From assembly GCA_009809945.1 (NCBI GenBank), contig WTPW01000029.1, positions 570,427 to 634,426 of the forward strand: a DNA stretch of 64,000 nt, given 5' to 3'. Of this stretch, positions 12,341-23,950 are shown piece by piece. The translations under genes were made by a program, and so were the position numbers. The notes beneath the pieces were generated by a model. It was not told the DNA's origin, did not search any database, and saw only the letters and a list, made by a program, of their open reading frames with translations. This DNA comes from Gigaspora margarita (taxonomy: Eukaryota > Glomeromycota > Glomeromycetes > Diversisporales > Gigasporaceae). Position 1 is the first letter of the stretch; each line of letters starts with the position of its first letter.

Positions 12341-12510
12341 GCCTAATTATATATATATTCTCTTGAAAACATTTGCCAAAGTGAACTTTATATTTACTTG
12401 GTGATTTATAATTTATAGATTGTACAATACATAATGATATAAAGTCATTAAAATGAACAAATATTGCAGTTTTAAATAGAATTACATGGGCTAACTTATG
12501 TTTTTGGATA

Positions 12511-13515
12511 CAGTCAGACCTCATTATAGCCACACTCGTTATAGTCACAACCTCATTATAATCACAGTTTTTTTTTACCAACCTAATTTATATTGAATTA
12601 GTCTCGATATAGTCACAATCACTTTATAGTCACTATCACTTTTTATTTAAAACCAAAGTAATAAAAACATATTAAATTTACCTTGATAAAGTCACAAAAT
12701 AATATACTATAAGTGTCTGAAAATAGAATACTACCGAAAATAAGCTACCTCCCTCTTTTGATCAAAAAAACTTAAAAACGTCTTTGACCCAAAAATAAGC
12801 TACCCCACGATCGACAGTAGTCGCTACATAGTAAAGTCAAAATTCGACTATGTAAATCGATTATCATCGCTTAAGTAAACTTATCTGGGAGAGCAAAATA
12901 CACATACATTAAAATTTTTAGAAATATTGGAAAACATTTTATTATTTGACTTTTAATTTTTACGTTTGACGAAAAAATTAAAAGTTGCTAAAAAAATATA
13001 TTCGACGAAAGTAAAAATTAAAAATTAAATAATAAAAGTTCTCCGATTTGTATGAAAATTTTAGAAAATATGCATTTTGACCTTCTGGACATATTTACTT
13101 AGGCGTTTATGATCGATTTATATAGTAAAATTTGGACTTTACTATGTAACAACTACTTGCGATCGCTAAAAAACCTCTTCAATATTTGAAAATTTAAAAT
13201 TTTTTTGTTTTATTTGTATAACGTAAAATGTATAATCATATTAATAAAAATTGCTTGAAAAATTATAAAATTTTCAAAATATAAGTAAATTGATATGTAG
13301 AGAACTTTACTTAGTGCGCAGTAAATGATTTATTTATAAAAAATCAAAGTTTTATATATAGTAATAATTGTGATCAAATAAATTATTTGATATAGTCACT
13401 TATTATTTTTATTTACTATTAATGTGATTATATCAAGTTTTTTAATATAGTCACACCTTTTTATAGTCATCTAAATCCTGTTTCCCAAACTGGTGACTAT
13501 AACGAGGTCTGACTA
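12511..13515. mobile_element. pogo/Tigger-like MITE
   Basis: The ends CAGTCAGACCTCATTATAG and (reverse complement) TAGTCAGACCTCGTTATAG are flanked by TA (12509-12510 and 13516-13517). TATAGTCACA words recur inside both ends. An inner foldback lies at about 12805-13169, where CATAGTAAAGTCAAAATTCG is mirrored by a diverged arm. No transposase frame was found. A second family member is at 57496-59376. Confidence 0.8.
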
Positions 13516-13517
13516 TA

Positions 13518-14617
13518 CTTCAATTCTGTCCTCTATGAGAAAAGTGGTCTGGGTGTTGATATGGGTTGGCACAGGTTTGTCTGGATAGGCATGTATCATG
13601 TGGTACATAAAGGCATGAAACACAAACTAAAACATGACAAAATAGCACATATATTATGTTTTATGATATTGATACATGCATTGGGTAGCATGTATTAGCA
13701 AGTTTTATTATATTACTTTGCATATAATTACCTATGCCAAAACCCATGAGTTTTGGTTTAGTAAAGTGCTACAAAACCCTGTTTATTTACAATCCAAAAT
13801 GTCTGGGTAAACAGTTTGATTTAGACCAATTCAATGGGATTACAGATATACAAACCTGGACATCCACCCATGCCACACTTAACCATGTCTCTCTGTAAAA
13901 ACATGTGCCTACACAAATCACTTTTTTTATAGAGGTCATTATTATTAACACATCGATATGATGAACTATATGTTAAAATAAGTTTTTCCACACACTGGTC
14001 ACGTTTTCTGAAGATGACCAATCAAAAATGTTTAAACAGATGAACTTTTTAGAGATTATATCAGAATGATATATGAGCACATGCTTTGAGTTATCCAATC
14101 AAGTTATGAATAAAAGACCAATTGGCATGTACTTGATTTTTTTATTGTATATTCTAATAATAATAATAAAACAGGTTTAAACCTGAGTTACCTAATAAAA
14201 TTCACTATGTAAAGTGAAACCTGAGTTTGAGTTAGGGTTAGAGTGAAATTTGAATTTAGCTATGTTTTTTGTTATAGAAAAGTGGATTTCAACCTTTATA
14301 TGATCTACATAGCAAATTTTACTTTATATAGCAAATTTTATTAGCTAGTAGCTCAGGTTTCATGCTGTTATATAATATAACTAAAAAATGATATAATAAT
14401 TACCTTATATATTTCTGTTAGTTTTTTTATATTTAGATCATATTTTTTTTATACACCAATCAAAAACATTTAAATGGACAAACTCTGAATTAGAAGGTTT
14501 AGATACATAATAGGAGTAGTGCTCTACTTCATCACTTTCTCTTCTGCTATTGCATATTGTGCTCATAACAACTCTATATAAATATGAAATGCTCACATGA
14601 TAAAGCATAATTGAGAA
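13518..14617. other. Intergenic stretch with one small foldback
   Basis: No gene. At about 14170-14362, AACCTGAGTTACCTAATAAA is mirrored near 14330-14360 around telomere-like GTTAGGGTTAG words; it is a probable MITE without a clear TSD. The short open frame at 13821-14021 (-) has no recognisable domain. Confidence 0.45.
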
Positions 14618-14841
14618 ACTGCACTAGGGGTCTAGACACTTTTGTAGTAATGTGATATGGTGCAAGAGAATTAACTAATAGAAGAATGTAAATTTGATCT
14701 TATCAGATCAGTCTAATATCAAAACAAAAAACATGTACAAGAAGAAAAAAAGAGAAAAGAGTGACAACACTCAAAAACTAATATTAAATCAGCCTTAAAA
14801 ATCATATACAAATGTCCAGAATACAATTTTACATACAGATA

Positions 14842-15257
14842 TGGACTGGTGCAAAAGTTCTGTACCTCAAGCTCTAAAATTAATATTTTTTATATATAAA
14901 AGTTTTTTAATTTTAACAATTTATTTATAATTTTTTTATATTAAGTAAGGTAGGTTCTGAGCTATCTTTTGATATATTTTTTGTTACTTTTTTAAAAATA
15001 TTTTGTTGAGCAATAAATTTTTATAATAATTTAATTAAATTAAAAAAAACATAGATTTTTTTTTAATTTAATTGAATTATTATAAAATTTATTGCTTAAC
15101 AAAATATTTTTAAAAAAGTAACAAAAAATATATCAAAAGATAGCTTAAAACCTATCTTACTTGGTATAAAAAAATTATAAATAAATTTAAAATTAAAAAC
15201 TTTTATATATAGACAATATTAATTAGAGCTTGAGGTACAGAACTTTTTGCACTTGAC
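14842..15257. mobile_element. Tc1/mariner-type foldback MITE nested in a MULE-like MITE
   Basis: The arms are almost perfect: GTGCAAAAGTTCTGTACCTC is mirrored as GAGGTACAGAACTTTTTGCA. TA flanks both ends (14840-14841, 15258-15259). The interior folds back around AATTTAATTAAATTAAAAAA. It splits the host between GATAGT and GGCC, as the empty copy at 45.5 kb shows. Confidence 0.8.
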
Positions 15258-15337
15258 TATAGTGGCCTTTTAAGTATATATATATATATGAACTCTAACT
15301 CTAATCTTAATATAAAGTCAAAAAGTTAATCTGAATT

Positions 15338-15916
15338 GGAGTGTTCAGGATTATGCAAAAGCATAATAAGTGTATAATTTACCAAATTTTTATATCAATA
15401 TGCTTCATATAATTTGACAAAAAAAAGCACTCAGATTATGTAGCTAAAATATGATTGGTTGTTGGAAGATATAACTTCATTTAGCAATATTCAGCAATAT
15501 TTAATTTGTAATTTGGGTAGCAGAAAGTAAATTCTAAAAAGTTCTGATGTAGAAAATGAATGAATCTAAATTACGAGCATAGTTGAGGTAAAATTTTTAG
15601 CAAGTGTCCAAAAAAATTCTAAAGTATAAAATTAATTATATATGGGGACCATAGCAAAAAAAGGCAGTGGGCAAAAAAATTTTTTTTAAAAAAACTCAAT
15701 TTCTTACAGAATTGAAGTATTAGAAATGCAATTTTTATAAAATTGCAAAAAAGTTTTTGCCTACTACCTTTTTTTGCTATGGGTTCCCATATAATATACA
15801 ATGATAAAATCGCATAATTGATTACATAATTTTAAATTTATTTCGCATGCGTTACATAATCAACCTTAGTTTGCCTGCATAATTTACCTCACTGTATTGC
15901 ATAATCCTGAGCACCC
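15338..15916. mobile_element. MITE with 11-bp duplication, nested
   Basis: The ends GGAGTGTTCAGGATTATGCA and (reverse complement) GGGTGCTCAGGATTATGCAA are flanked by TAATCTGAATT (15327-15337) and TAATCCAAATT (15917-15927). The host's empty copy reads TAATCCAAATAATG there. A further foldback at about 15615-15800 (GGGGACCATAGCAAAAAAAG mirrored by CTTTTTTTGCTATGGG) lies inside it and may be a third-level insertion. Confidence 0.8.
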
Positions 15917-16086
15917 TAATCCAAATTACACTACACCATGTGAAAATTATGTCTGCAAAAGTGTCTAAACTCCTGGAGGGGCCTAATAAAGGATTGCCAA
16001 TATTAAGGTGTGGCACATTTTATATTTTTTTTTGCAAGTTCAAGCCTATGCTTATAGTGCGGCATATTCAACTTGTTACATACAAC

Positions 16087-17551
16087 TATAGATGGGGGTG
16101 AAATTATATAATTTCTATAGTAGAATTTATTAAAATAATTTCACCAAAGATTTTTTAAAAATAAAATGCTGAAATTAATTTCAATGGTGGAAATTTATTA
16201 AAATGTAGAAAATAATTTATCTAAAAATATGAAATTAATAGTTAAAATTTATTAAAATGTAAAATTATTTTATTAGTTAAAGCAAAAATAGAGACTCATC
16301 GCACAGCAACCCATTATGATCAGCCAATCATATTCGTGATTGGTGATCATATATAACAGATAAGTTGTTTTTTCATGTGCTATGATAATTTTTTTTCTTT
16401 TGATTTGTTTTTTTGCTTCCGTATACTAATTTTTTTTTGTTGCCTTCCAGATTTGGTTTCGTCATTGGTATTGTTAATATTGTTAGTGTCGTAGCGTTGT
16501 CGCTAGTGTCATATCGTCGACAGTGTTGCAGTTTCTTGGGTTCTTGGTAAGTAGTTTTTTTTCCCTCTCTTGAGATTTTAATGGATCAGCTGTGTACTCA
16601 AGACAGTTTTGGAGTTATTATAACAGAAATTTCGACCAACGAAGCGACTCCGGTAAGTTATCTCTTTTCTTTTTTTTTAATTTTTATTAATATGCTTTTT
16701 TTTTGTGGCCTTTGTTTTGAACTCATCAGTTCAGAAGTGGATTCGTTTTTCAGCATTTTTTTTGTATCATTTTGTCACTGGGTTCAGAAGTTGTTTTTTT
16801 CCCCTTAATATTTACTAATATTCTTTTCTTTTCAGTTTTTTTTGTGGATCTTGATTTCTTTTTTCGTGGGTCTTGGATTCTTTTTTTGTATCCTTTTTTT
16901 ACCAGTCATTCGAGTCTTCATTGGAGCCATTGCTAGAGCCGTCATTGGTGCTGTCGTTGGAGTCATCATTGGGGTTTAGGTTATTTTGCTTTCAGTATTA
17001 TTTGTTGCATCACTTGGTCTTGGTTATTGCTTTGCGGTGCTGACTTGAATACGATTTTGTGGTTGGTGCAGTTTTCTTTGTCATTTTTGTTGTCTTTGGA
17101 GTGGGTTGGGCATGTATGAATAAGACCGTTGTACTTTTTTTTTCTTATTAATAATAAATTAATAAATGTGAATTTATTATGTAATAAATGATGTAATATA
17201 TATTTAATTTGAGGTTCGTTCTTTCTTTGATGATTGAATTGGCTATCACGTGACTGACTTTGATTACTTGATTGCGAGGTCACCATGGTGACAGGTTTCT
17301 AAAAAATAAAACCTTTTTTTAATTCTAAAATTCCTTAATAATAAAGAATTAATTTTGATAGTTGAAATAATTTTAACAGTTTAATTTCGACAGTTAAATT
17401 AATTTCAATAATTAAATTAATTTCAACAATTAAATTAATTTCAACCGTTAAATTAATTTCAACTGCCAAAAATAAATTCGGCTTCAACAGTTGAATTTAA
17501 TTTCAACAGTTAAAATATTGTAAACCTGAATTTTAATTTCACCCCCATCTA
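16087..17551. mobile_element. MULE-like element with exon-like, GC-richer core
   Basis: TATAGATGGGGGTGAAATTA starts the element and TAATTTCACCCCCATCTA ends it. A 10-bp duplication TACATACAAC flanks it (16077-16086 and 17552-17561). Subterminal arms are iterated TTTCAACAGTTAAATTAA words (17340-17515). The core (16440-17290) is clearly less AT-rich and contains splice-like signals: TTGCCTTCCAG, TTGGTAAGTAG, CCGGTAAGTTAT and TTTTTTTACCAG. The ATG at 16581 opens a short frame running to GTAAGT at about 16653. No known domain is recognised, so a captured host-gene fragment (Pack-type) is an inference. Confidence 0.7.
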
Positions 17552-17603
17552 TACATACAACATAAATTTTTATAATAGTGAGTTCAAGCCCATGCTATGG
17601 TAC

Positions 17604-19159
17604 TAGAGATTGGACCTGTCCAAAAAAGTTCAACTCGAGTGACCCGTCGAGTAAACCTGCAGGTAATCTGGGTGTTCGACGGGTTGTCCCAGTAGAAATT
17701 TTTCTCAGGTCAACCCGGGTAATGTCACAAATCACAATCTGTGACATTAGAAAATTTAATTTTTTAACAAAGAAACCTGTTTGTGTAGCGATTTCAATAT
17801 GATTACCCCGTTTACCTCAGTATTATAGCATGTTCAACGTGCTATCAAGTCTAACATGCAAAGGCAGGGGATTTTATGAACTTCGAAATAATGAGGTAAA
17901 ACGTTTAGCATGATAGGCTTAAAATTAGTATTTTTGTATCATATTAGGTAGCAAATTGTACGATTAATGTGCTAGGTAACACATCAAATGTGTAGTATAA
18001 TAAACCTAAATGTATATAAGCACCAATACTTTGAGTTTAATAAAGCAGTAGCTTCTCTTTGATTTTTAAATAAAAAACAAAAGAAAGTAAGCTTAAGTTG
18101 TGCTAAAGAGCCCTTTTTTCCTATTTTTTAATTGAAAAGTCTTTTCCTCGTTCTTTGTTTATTTCATATTGCTATAAAATTTGTTCTGAGATCCTTTAAC
18201 AGTTAATTCTCATACTATTTGTCGTAGCTTATTGTTACGTATTTCCTTGACCAATTCTCATTCGTATCTGTCCTAACAATTTTTAATATTGTCATAAACT
18301 TCTTTAAAACCTAAGCTATATAATTTCCCATAACTATTAGAGTTAAATGATTAAAGATCTCTTCTCCCGAATAATTTTACAGTAGTCAGTAAATTGATTA
18401 GTATTAGGTAACTAGACTTTACCTATTATAAGAATCACCTAACTTTTGGAAACTACATCACTATCTCCAGGTTAAATTTCCAAGGATAATGATATAGTTT
18501 TTGAAAAGTTATATGATCCTTAAGATTATTAATTCTATTGCATTGATTGGTCTACTTATTTTGTAATTCTTCGTATCATATTTACCAAACATTTGACAAA
18601 GGGTTATTCAATGCCTTTATATCATTTGGATTGATTTCCAGTGATTTAAGTCAGCAAATAACTCTTCATATCTGTCCATATGTAGAAAAGTCAATCTACA
18701 ATTAATGCTATTGCAATGATATTTAAATCCATAAATAATTCTTCAAATTTATCAAACATTCAATAAGTTCTTCACGGTTCTTTAATGCCGTACATTATTA
18801 GGATTGATCAAAAGTGATAATCCTGCCTGCTTATATGTAAATAAACAATTCATGACCACTTAATGCTGTTTATTATTCCACTTGTCTAAAAAAATCTTCA
18901 CCCAGTCAAACATTAGGTGATCCTTCCGATGATTTTTAGATGGGTCAAAAGCACTTACAAATTCATTTGATTTTATACGATAATATTAGCTGCTATACAA
19001 GATATACGGGTTGACACACGTGTTTAACCCACGGGTTGAATCATGAATTTAACCTGCGGGTTGATCTATTAACCTTTACCCGAGTTGGTATAATTGCAAC
19101 CCAGATACCTAATCCACCTGCGGGTAACTCGAATAATGCCTACTCGGGTCCAATCTCTA
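17604..19159. mobile_element. hAT-like element of CGGGT-rich words
   Basis: Both ends begin TAGAGATTGGACC. An 8-bp duplication, TATGGTAC against TATAGTAC (one mismatch), flanks it at 17596-17603 and 19160-19167. The subterminal zones are rich in GTCGAG, ACCCGCGGGT and GGGTTGA words. The interior includes an LTR-like repeat (about 17733-18070) related to 43275-43680, then AT-rich imperfect repeats with TTATATCATTTG / AATCCTG motifs. No transposase frame. Confidence 0.75.
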
Positions 19160-19409
19160 TATAGTACAGTGTATTCAACTAATTACATATGATATCAATT
19201 TTATATAGTGGCCCATTCAACATCCTATACATAACAATATTAACTTTTATAAGTGTAGTGAGTTAACTCCTGGTATACTTAATAATGTCTACATAAAATA
19301 GCAAGTTCTAGCTCATGCTATAGTAAAGCACATTTAACTTGTTATACATATAACAACAGGTAGGGTGCTAGATGCAATGAATGAGAGAAAGGGCAGAAGA
19401 AATGTGAGC

Positions 19410-20593
19410 TAATGATGCCTAATGAATGATGAAATATACATTATTGGCGAATGCAAGATAATTTCTAATTGATGAATTGACATTTGATAAAACCCTGATG
19501 ATTGATAAGACCTATAACAAATTGATGAAACCTATGACAAATTAACAAAACCTATTATGAATTGATGAAACCTATAATTAATTGACGAAACCTATAATGA
19601 ATTAACAAAACCTATAATGAATTGACAAAATCTATGAAGAAACCTAAGGAGTTATATTCTATACAAGATAGAGTTAATTACCACATTTATAAAAAGTTAA
19701 AAAGTGTTTTAATAACAATAATGATAAGAGCTAAAAAATAATGTTTTAAGTGATAATGCATAATTAATAACAGCAATAGAGAATCAATATATGTTCTATT
19801 GCATTATTATTATTGTGATTTTACTTATTTATGAATAACAAATCAAAAAAGGAAATTAAATTTTGTAAATAAACAAAGTGTGTAAAGATAGAAGTTTAGG
19901 ACAAGTGTGTTAGTATTAGAGACTACAATGATATATTGGTGCTCATTTTTTGTAAAATTTTGTTACTATCATTTTTAATTAGTGCACCAGCAAGTTCAAT
20001 CTAAACATTGGTTTTCAAGTATTTTTGCATCTCTTTCTTTTTTCATATGTGTTCAGAATCTATATCAGGCTGATCCAGAATTGATGAAAATAAATGCATG
20101 CACAAATTTTGACTATTCTGGATCAACCTGACATAAATGACTACTGGTATTCTGGATCAATATGACTTATATTTGAATGTATGAAAGAAAAAAAAGAAAA
20201 AAGCCAATAAAACCTTATAATAAAATATCATTTTTTTGAAACAATTTAAGGTTTAGTGTATCTAAAAATCATTATATAGAAGCTTGTTGTTTAATTATTA
20301 GCTGAATTAGTTGCCAATATTTCATCAATTGTCAGAGATTTTATCAAGAGTTTCATTAATATGTTATAGGTTTTGTCAATTCATCATAGGTTTTGTTAAT
20401 TCATCATAGGTTTCATCAATATGTTATAGGTTTTATCGATTCATATTAGATTTCATCAATTCATTATAGGTTTCATCAATTCATCATAAGTTTCATCAAT
20501 CATCAGGAGTTCATCAATTGTTAAGGTTTTGTCATGACGAAACCATGATGTCATCATTTGTTATCGCAAAAATAATTTCATCAGGCATCATTA
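19410..20593. mobile_element. hAT-like foldback element with ~20-bp minisatellite arms
   Basis: The ends TAATGATGCCTAATGAATG and (reverse complement) TAATGATGCCTGATGAAAT are flanked by ATGTGAGC / ATGGGAGC (19402-19409 and 20594-20601). Each arm iterates CCTATAATGAATTGATGAAA about eight times, in opposite orientation. The centre (19680-20280) is AT-rich with TTCTGGATCAACCTGACAT words. A relative lies at 54045-54537. Confidence 0.75.
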
Positions 20594-21209
20594 ATGGGAG
20601 CCAGATTATAATTGGGCATTGAAGAGAACAAGTGACAAGATAATTGAAGTAAAAAAGCACTAAGACTCACCATTTACTCCTACATGTATCTTTATAACAT
20701 TCTATCGAGATATCATACCTAAATTTTTACTATATAAATTTTATTAAAAATATATAAAATTACTATATAACTTTAAAGCCATAATTCTTTTGGATTTACA
20801 AACCAATTATTTTCAAATTTTGAGATTAAGTATATCAAGATTAGTAGAATAAAATTACTTAGAACAGTTTTTTAAATTTCTATAAAAATTGAAGATTTTA
20901 CTAATAAAATTTTATGAAAAAGAAAAATTTGTTAAATCTGAAACTACAATTATATGTAAAATTTTACGCTAAACAAAGTTTACTTAGATGACAAAATTGG
21001 TTGTCTCAATAAAAAAAGTTTGCTATATACTAAGCCTAAAAATTTCAAAATTTCTATATACAACTTTTTTTTGTTAAGAAAATCTAGTTTGGGCTTGTAA
21101 GTAAAATTGTTCAGCATGGACTTACTTCAACTCTTTCCGGCAATCAATTGTACACAAATTTTTTAACTATATTTTTTAAAAAACTGGCTATAACTAAAAA
21201 TTTTATTAA

Positions 21210-21752
21210 TTGATGATCTGCCACAAATTGATAGTGTGATTATAGTGTAACGTAACACAAATCATTACTATTTGTTGAAATGTAAATCCTAAATTGTAGG
21301 ATTTTTTTGCCCACCCAAAGTAAACCTTTTTTTTACTAAATCAATGAATCACGTCTACTAAGTGAAAATTGTAGAGCATATCGAGATGAGTCTAATGGTA
21401 GTTAGATCATTGAAATCGGACCATTAGATGATGAGATACCTTCGAAAAACGATTGGCCGACTATATGTAAACAATAGGTTTGTTTACACAAAATTTTATA
21501 TAGTCGACCAATCGTTTTTTGAAGATATCTCATCAACTACTGGCCCGATTTCGATGATCTAACTACTATTAGACTCATCTCGATGAGCTCTACAATTTTC
21601 ACTTAGTAAACATGACTTATTAATTTAATAAGAAAAAAAGTTTTCTAAGTTTTTCTTAGGTCGCCAAAAATATTCCTATATTATAGGATTTACATAGTGA
21701 TTTGTGTCATGTTATACTATGATCACACTATCGATTTGTGGCGGATCATCAA
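21210..21752. mobile_element. piggyBac-like MITE in the LINE 5' leader
   Basis: TIR TTGATGATCTGCCACAAATT is mirrored at the right end and TTAA flanks both sides (21206-21209, 21753-21756). One module per arm carries TGTAGAGCATATCGAGATG and GTTAGATCATTGAAATCGG. The TIR start (TTGATRATCYGCC) matches the 4668-6153 element. Confidence 0.85.
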
Positions 21753-22859
21753 TTAAGTTAATTTGACTACTATCTTTAAATAAACTTGCCCTTTTTCTAA
21801 AAATATATATAATATCAAATTATTATTATAAAAACTTTTAAACTCACTAAGTAAAGGCCCTCTGGCCTAAAATTGTATTTTTTACAAAATACATCTAAAA
21901 TAGCCTTCAAACCTATTTTATAAACTAAAAAAAGTTAAAAAGCTTATTCTTCTTGTCATAACAAGCTGTATATTATGCTTGTAGTCCTAAAACTGACCAA
22001 AATACATTTAAAATACTTTTAACTTTTCTTTAAAAAAAAAACCAAAAAAAAAAATTTTTTTTCCCACTCTCAATAGGCGCTTTTTGCATAATATAAAATT
22101 GGGTTACCCACATTTTCCAATAATCCAGGATTATTGGTTCTTTATTAATTGTACAAATTATTAATTAATTTACACAAAGCAAAAATTTGTCTTCTTTGCA
22201 ACCTTTCTAATCTATAATAAGCAAAGTTATCTAACTTTGTAATTTAGTCTAATTTGTGTAACATGTGATCTGTGTAACACGTAGCTGTAGCATGTGACCA
22301 ACATATCACATGATTTGTATAACCTTAACCATCTTGTTGGTATTATGTTAGATGAAACAAATTATACCTCTTTATGAAGCTCTTGTTAATTCCTACTACA
22401 ATATTCTATTTATTGAATTTGAAATACTTTATTTTATTTATAAACTACTTGTTCCTACAGTTACAAAGCTTATACAATTCTATTTAGCTCAATATGCCTA
22501 CACTTAATAGTGAAGAGCCTGATTCCTATGATATTGACTACTATTATCCTAAATATAAGGACCACTTTGGAGTATTTATCAAAGAAGCAAATGCTGCAAT
22601 ACTTAAAGTGATGCCATCTAACTATAGTCCCTCTGATTGTGAAACCAAAGTAAAAAATACCTATCATTACTTTCCAGTACCAACTCAACCAACAATCAGT
22701 ACTTGTATTTGCAAAAAATATCATGTTAGCTTTATCTCTCAATTTTATTGTATTCCAACTGAACTTACTACCAAAACTCCCTCTCAGCAACCAATTCCTA
22801 TGGATACCTCTCCAATTGTCAACATTGAGAAAAAATTTAGCAAAATTAAACATACATTT

Positions 22860-22861
<2 letters not shown>

Positions 22862-22899
<38 letters not shown>

Positions 22900-23404
22900 T
22901 TGTTAAGGTGAGGTTTTGTCTCTATCTTTATTGATAAACTGTGTGAGATTCCTCTTGGGGTTTCTCAATATTATACAAATATTTAATACAGTTTATATTA
23001 CAAGAGTTGAAACTCAGACTATAGACAAAATTAAATTATCTAATTTATCTGCAACCTAAACCTACTAGAGTGGTTAAAACTCACCTAGATTTGGATGTGG
23101 AGTATAGAGTTAGTATTTGTACTATATTTAATCCATTGATATGACCAGATATCAATTTTTCGAAGAGCTCGGCCAATAGGTGGACATGTATTTGTATCTT
23201 CATCATGCAACTGGTCAGGAAGACCACAAATACAACTATAAGTATAGTGAATTCTAGTATGTTTATATATTGAAGTATGTGGATTTGGAAGAATAGTAGA
23301 TATTGAACCAGAATGTTGAGAGGTTTTCCATTGGGCGAGTTTAGCACAGTATGGTTTCCAGAGTTGTTCATAAGAATTATGAGAAATATTTAAAAGAATT
23401 TTAA
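22862..23404 (-). mobile_element. 5'-truncated LINE copy inserted in ORF1 of the same family
   Basis: Read on the minus strand, this is the last ~500 bp of the same LINE family: the C-terminal coding end, the 3' leader with TTTGTCTATAGTCTGAGTTT-type sequence, and a poly(A) appearing as ~37 T at 22862-22898. A 15-bp duplication TAAACATACATTTCC (22847-22861 and 23405-23419) flanks it. Classic target-primed reverse transcription with 5' truncation. Confidence 0.92.
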
Positions 23405-23835
23405 TAAACATACATTTCCTAAATCACCTATTAAACAACCATCAATCCAAAATCTTGATCTTAAAGATGCACAGCCTAGAATACTATTTCCAAGTTACTA
23501 TAAAGATCCAGCTCCTTCAGCTATTACTTCTCATTCCCAACTTTTTTATACTTGCTTTTTATGTAATGCTAAGGCTATTGCTTGTGTCAAAATATCTTCA
23601 AATAAACAACATGCACCAGACTATACTATATGTTGTATTTTCAAAGAACATTTACTATATTGTAAATGTGCTAAACTTACTCAAGATTTCAAATTAGCTC
23701 CTATTCAAAAAAACCTAAACCCAGAGCAACTTTCCTTTTGTCATTTCTATTATTGCTTTATGCTTACAAAAGAATAAAAGCTTAACTTCCTTGGAAAACT
23801 TGTACAAAGAAGCAAACAAATTAAAATAGAAAAAC

Positions 23836-23950
23836 AATAACAACAGCCATAGCAATAACAGCAATAGCAACAACAGCAACAGCAACAACAGCAACAGCAA
23901 CAATAGCAATAGCAATAGCACAACAACAACAACAGCAACAACAAAAGCAG
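23836..23950 (+). repeat. CAA/CAG/TAG-type trinucleotide tract in ORF1
   Basis: An imperfect run of CAACAG, CAGCAA, CAATAG and AGCAAC triplets. In the ORF1 frame it reads as polyglutamine broken by TAG. In opposite frames it gives long polyleucine or polycysteine frames that are artefacts. Confidence 0.8.

Larger units (their letters stand above)
14618..15984. mobile_element. MULE-like MITE (interrupted copy)
   Basis: The ends carry GGGGTCTAGACACTTTTGTA and (reverse complement) AGGAGTTTAGACACTTTTGC. It is the same element as the uninterrupted 357-bp copy at 45278-45634. Two nested inserts account for the excess: subtracting 14842-15257 plus TA, and 15338-15916 plus an 11-bp duplication, leaves 359 bp. 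Its own TSD is decayed (AATTGAGAA against AATAAAGGA, six of nine matching). Confidence 0.85.
15990..19360. repeat. ~68-bp tandem repeat interrupted by two transposons
   Basis: Units share AGTTCAAGCCCATGCTATAG, ATTCAACTTGTTACATA and CATAAATTTTTATA. They are seen at 16030-16086, 17552-17603 and 19160-19360. Removing the inserts at 16087-17551 and 17604-19159 rejoins the array. Confidence 0.6.

Noticed and set aside
17330..17520. CRISPR-like regularly spaced repeats
   Set aside because: Units are contiguous degenerate AT-rich subterminal repeats without spacers, in a eukaryotic transposon.
22470..22853. 127-residue minus-strand open frame
   Set aside because: Antisense shadow of LINE ORF1, which has the better supported reading on the plus strand.
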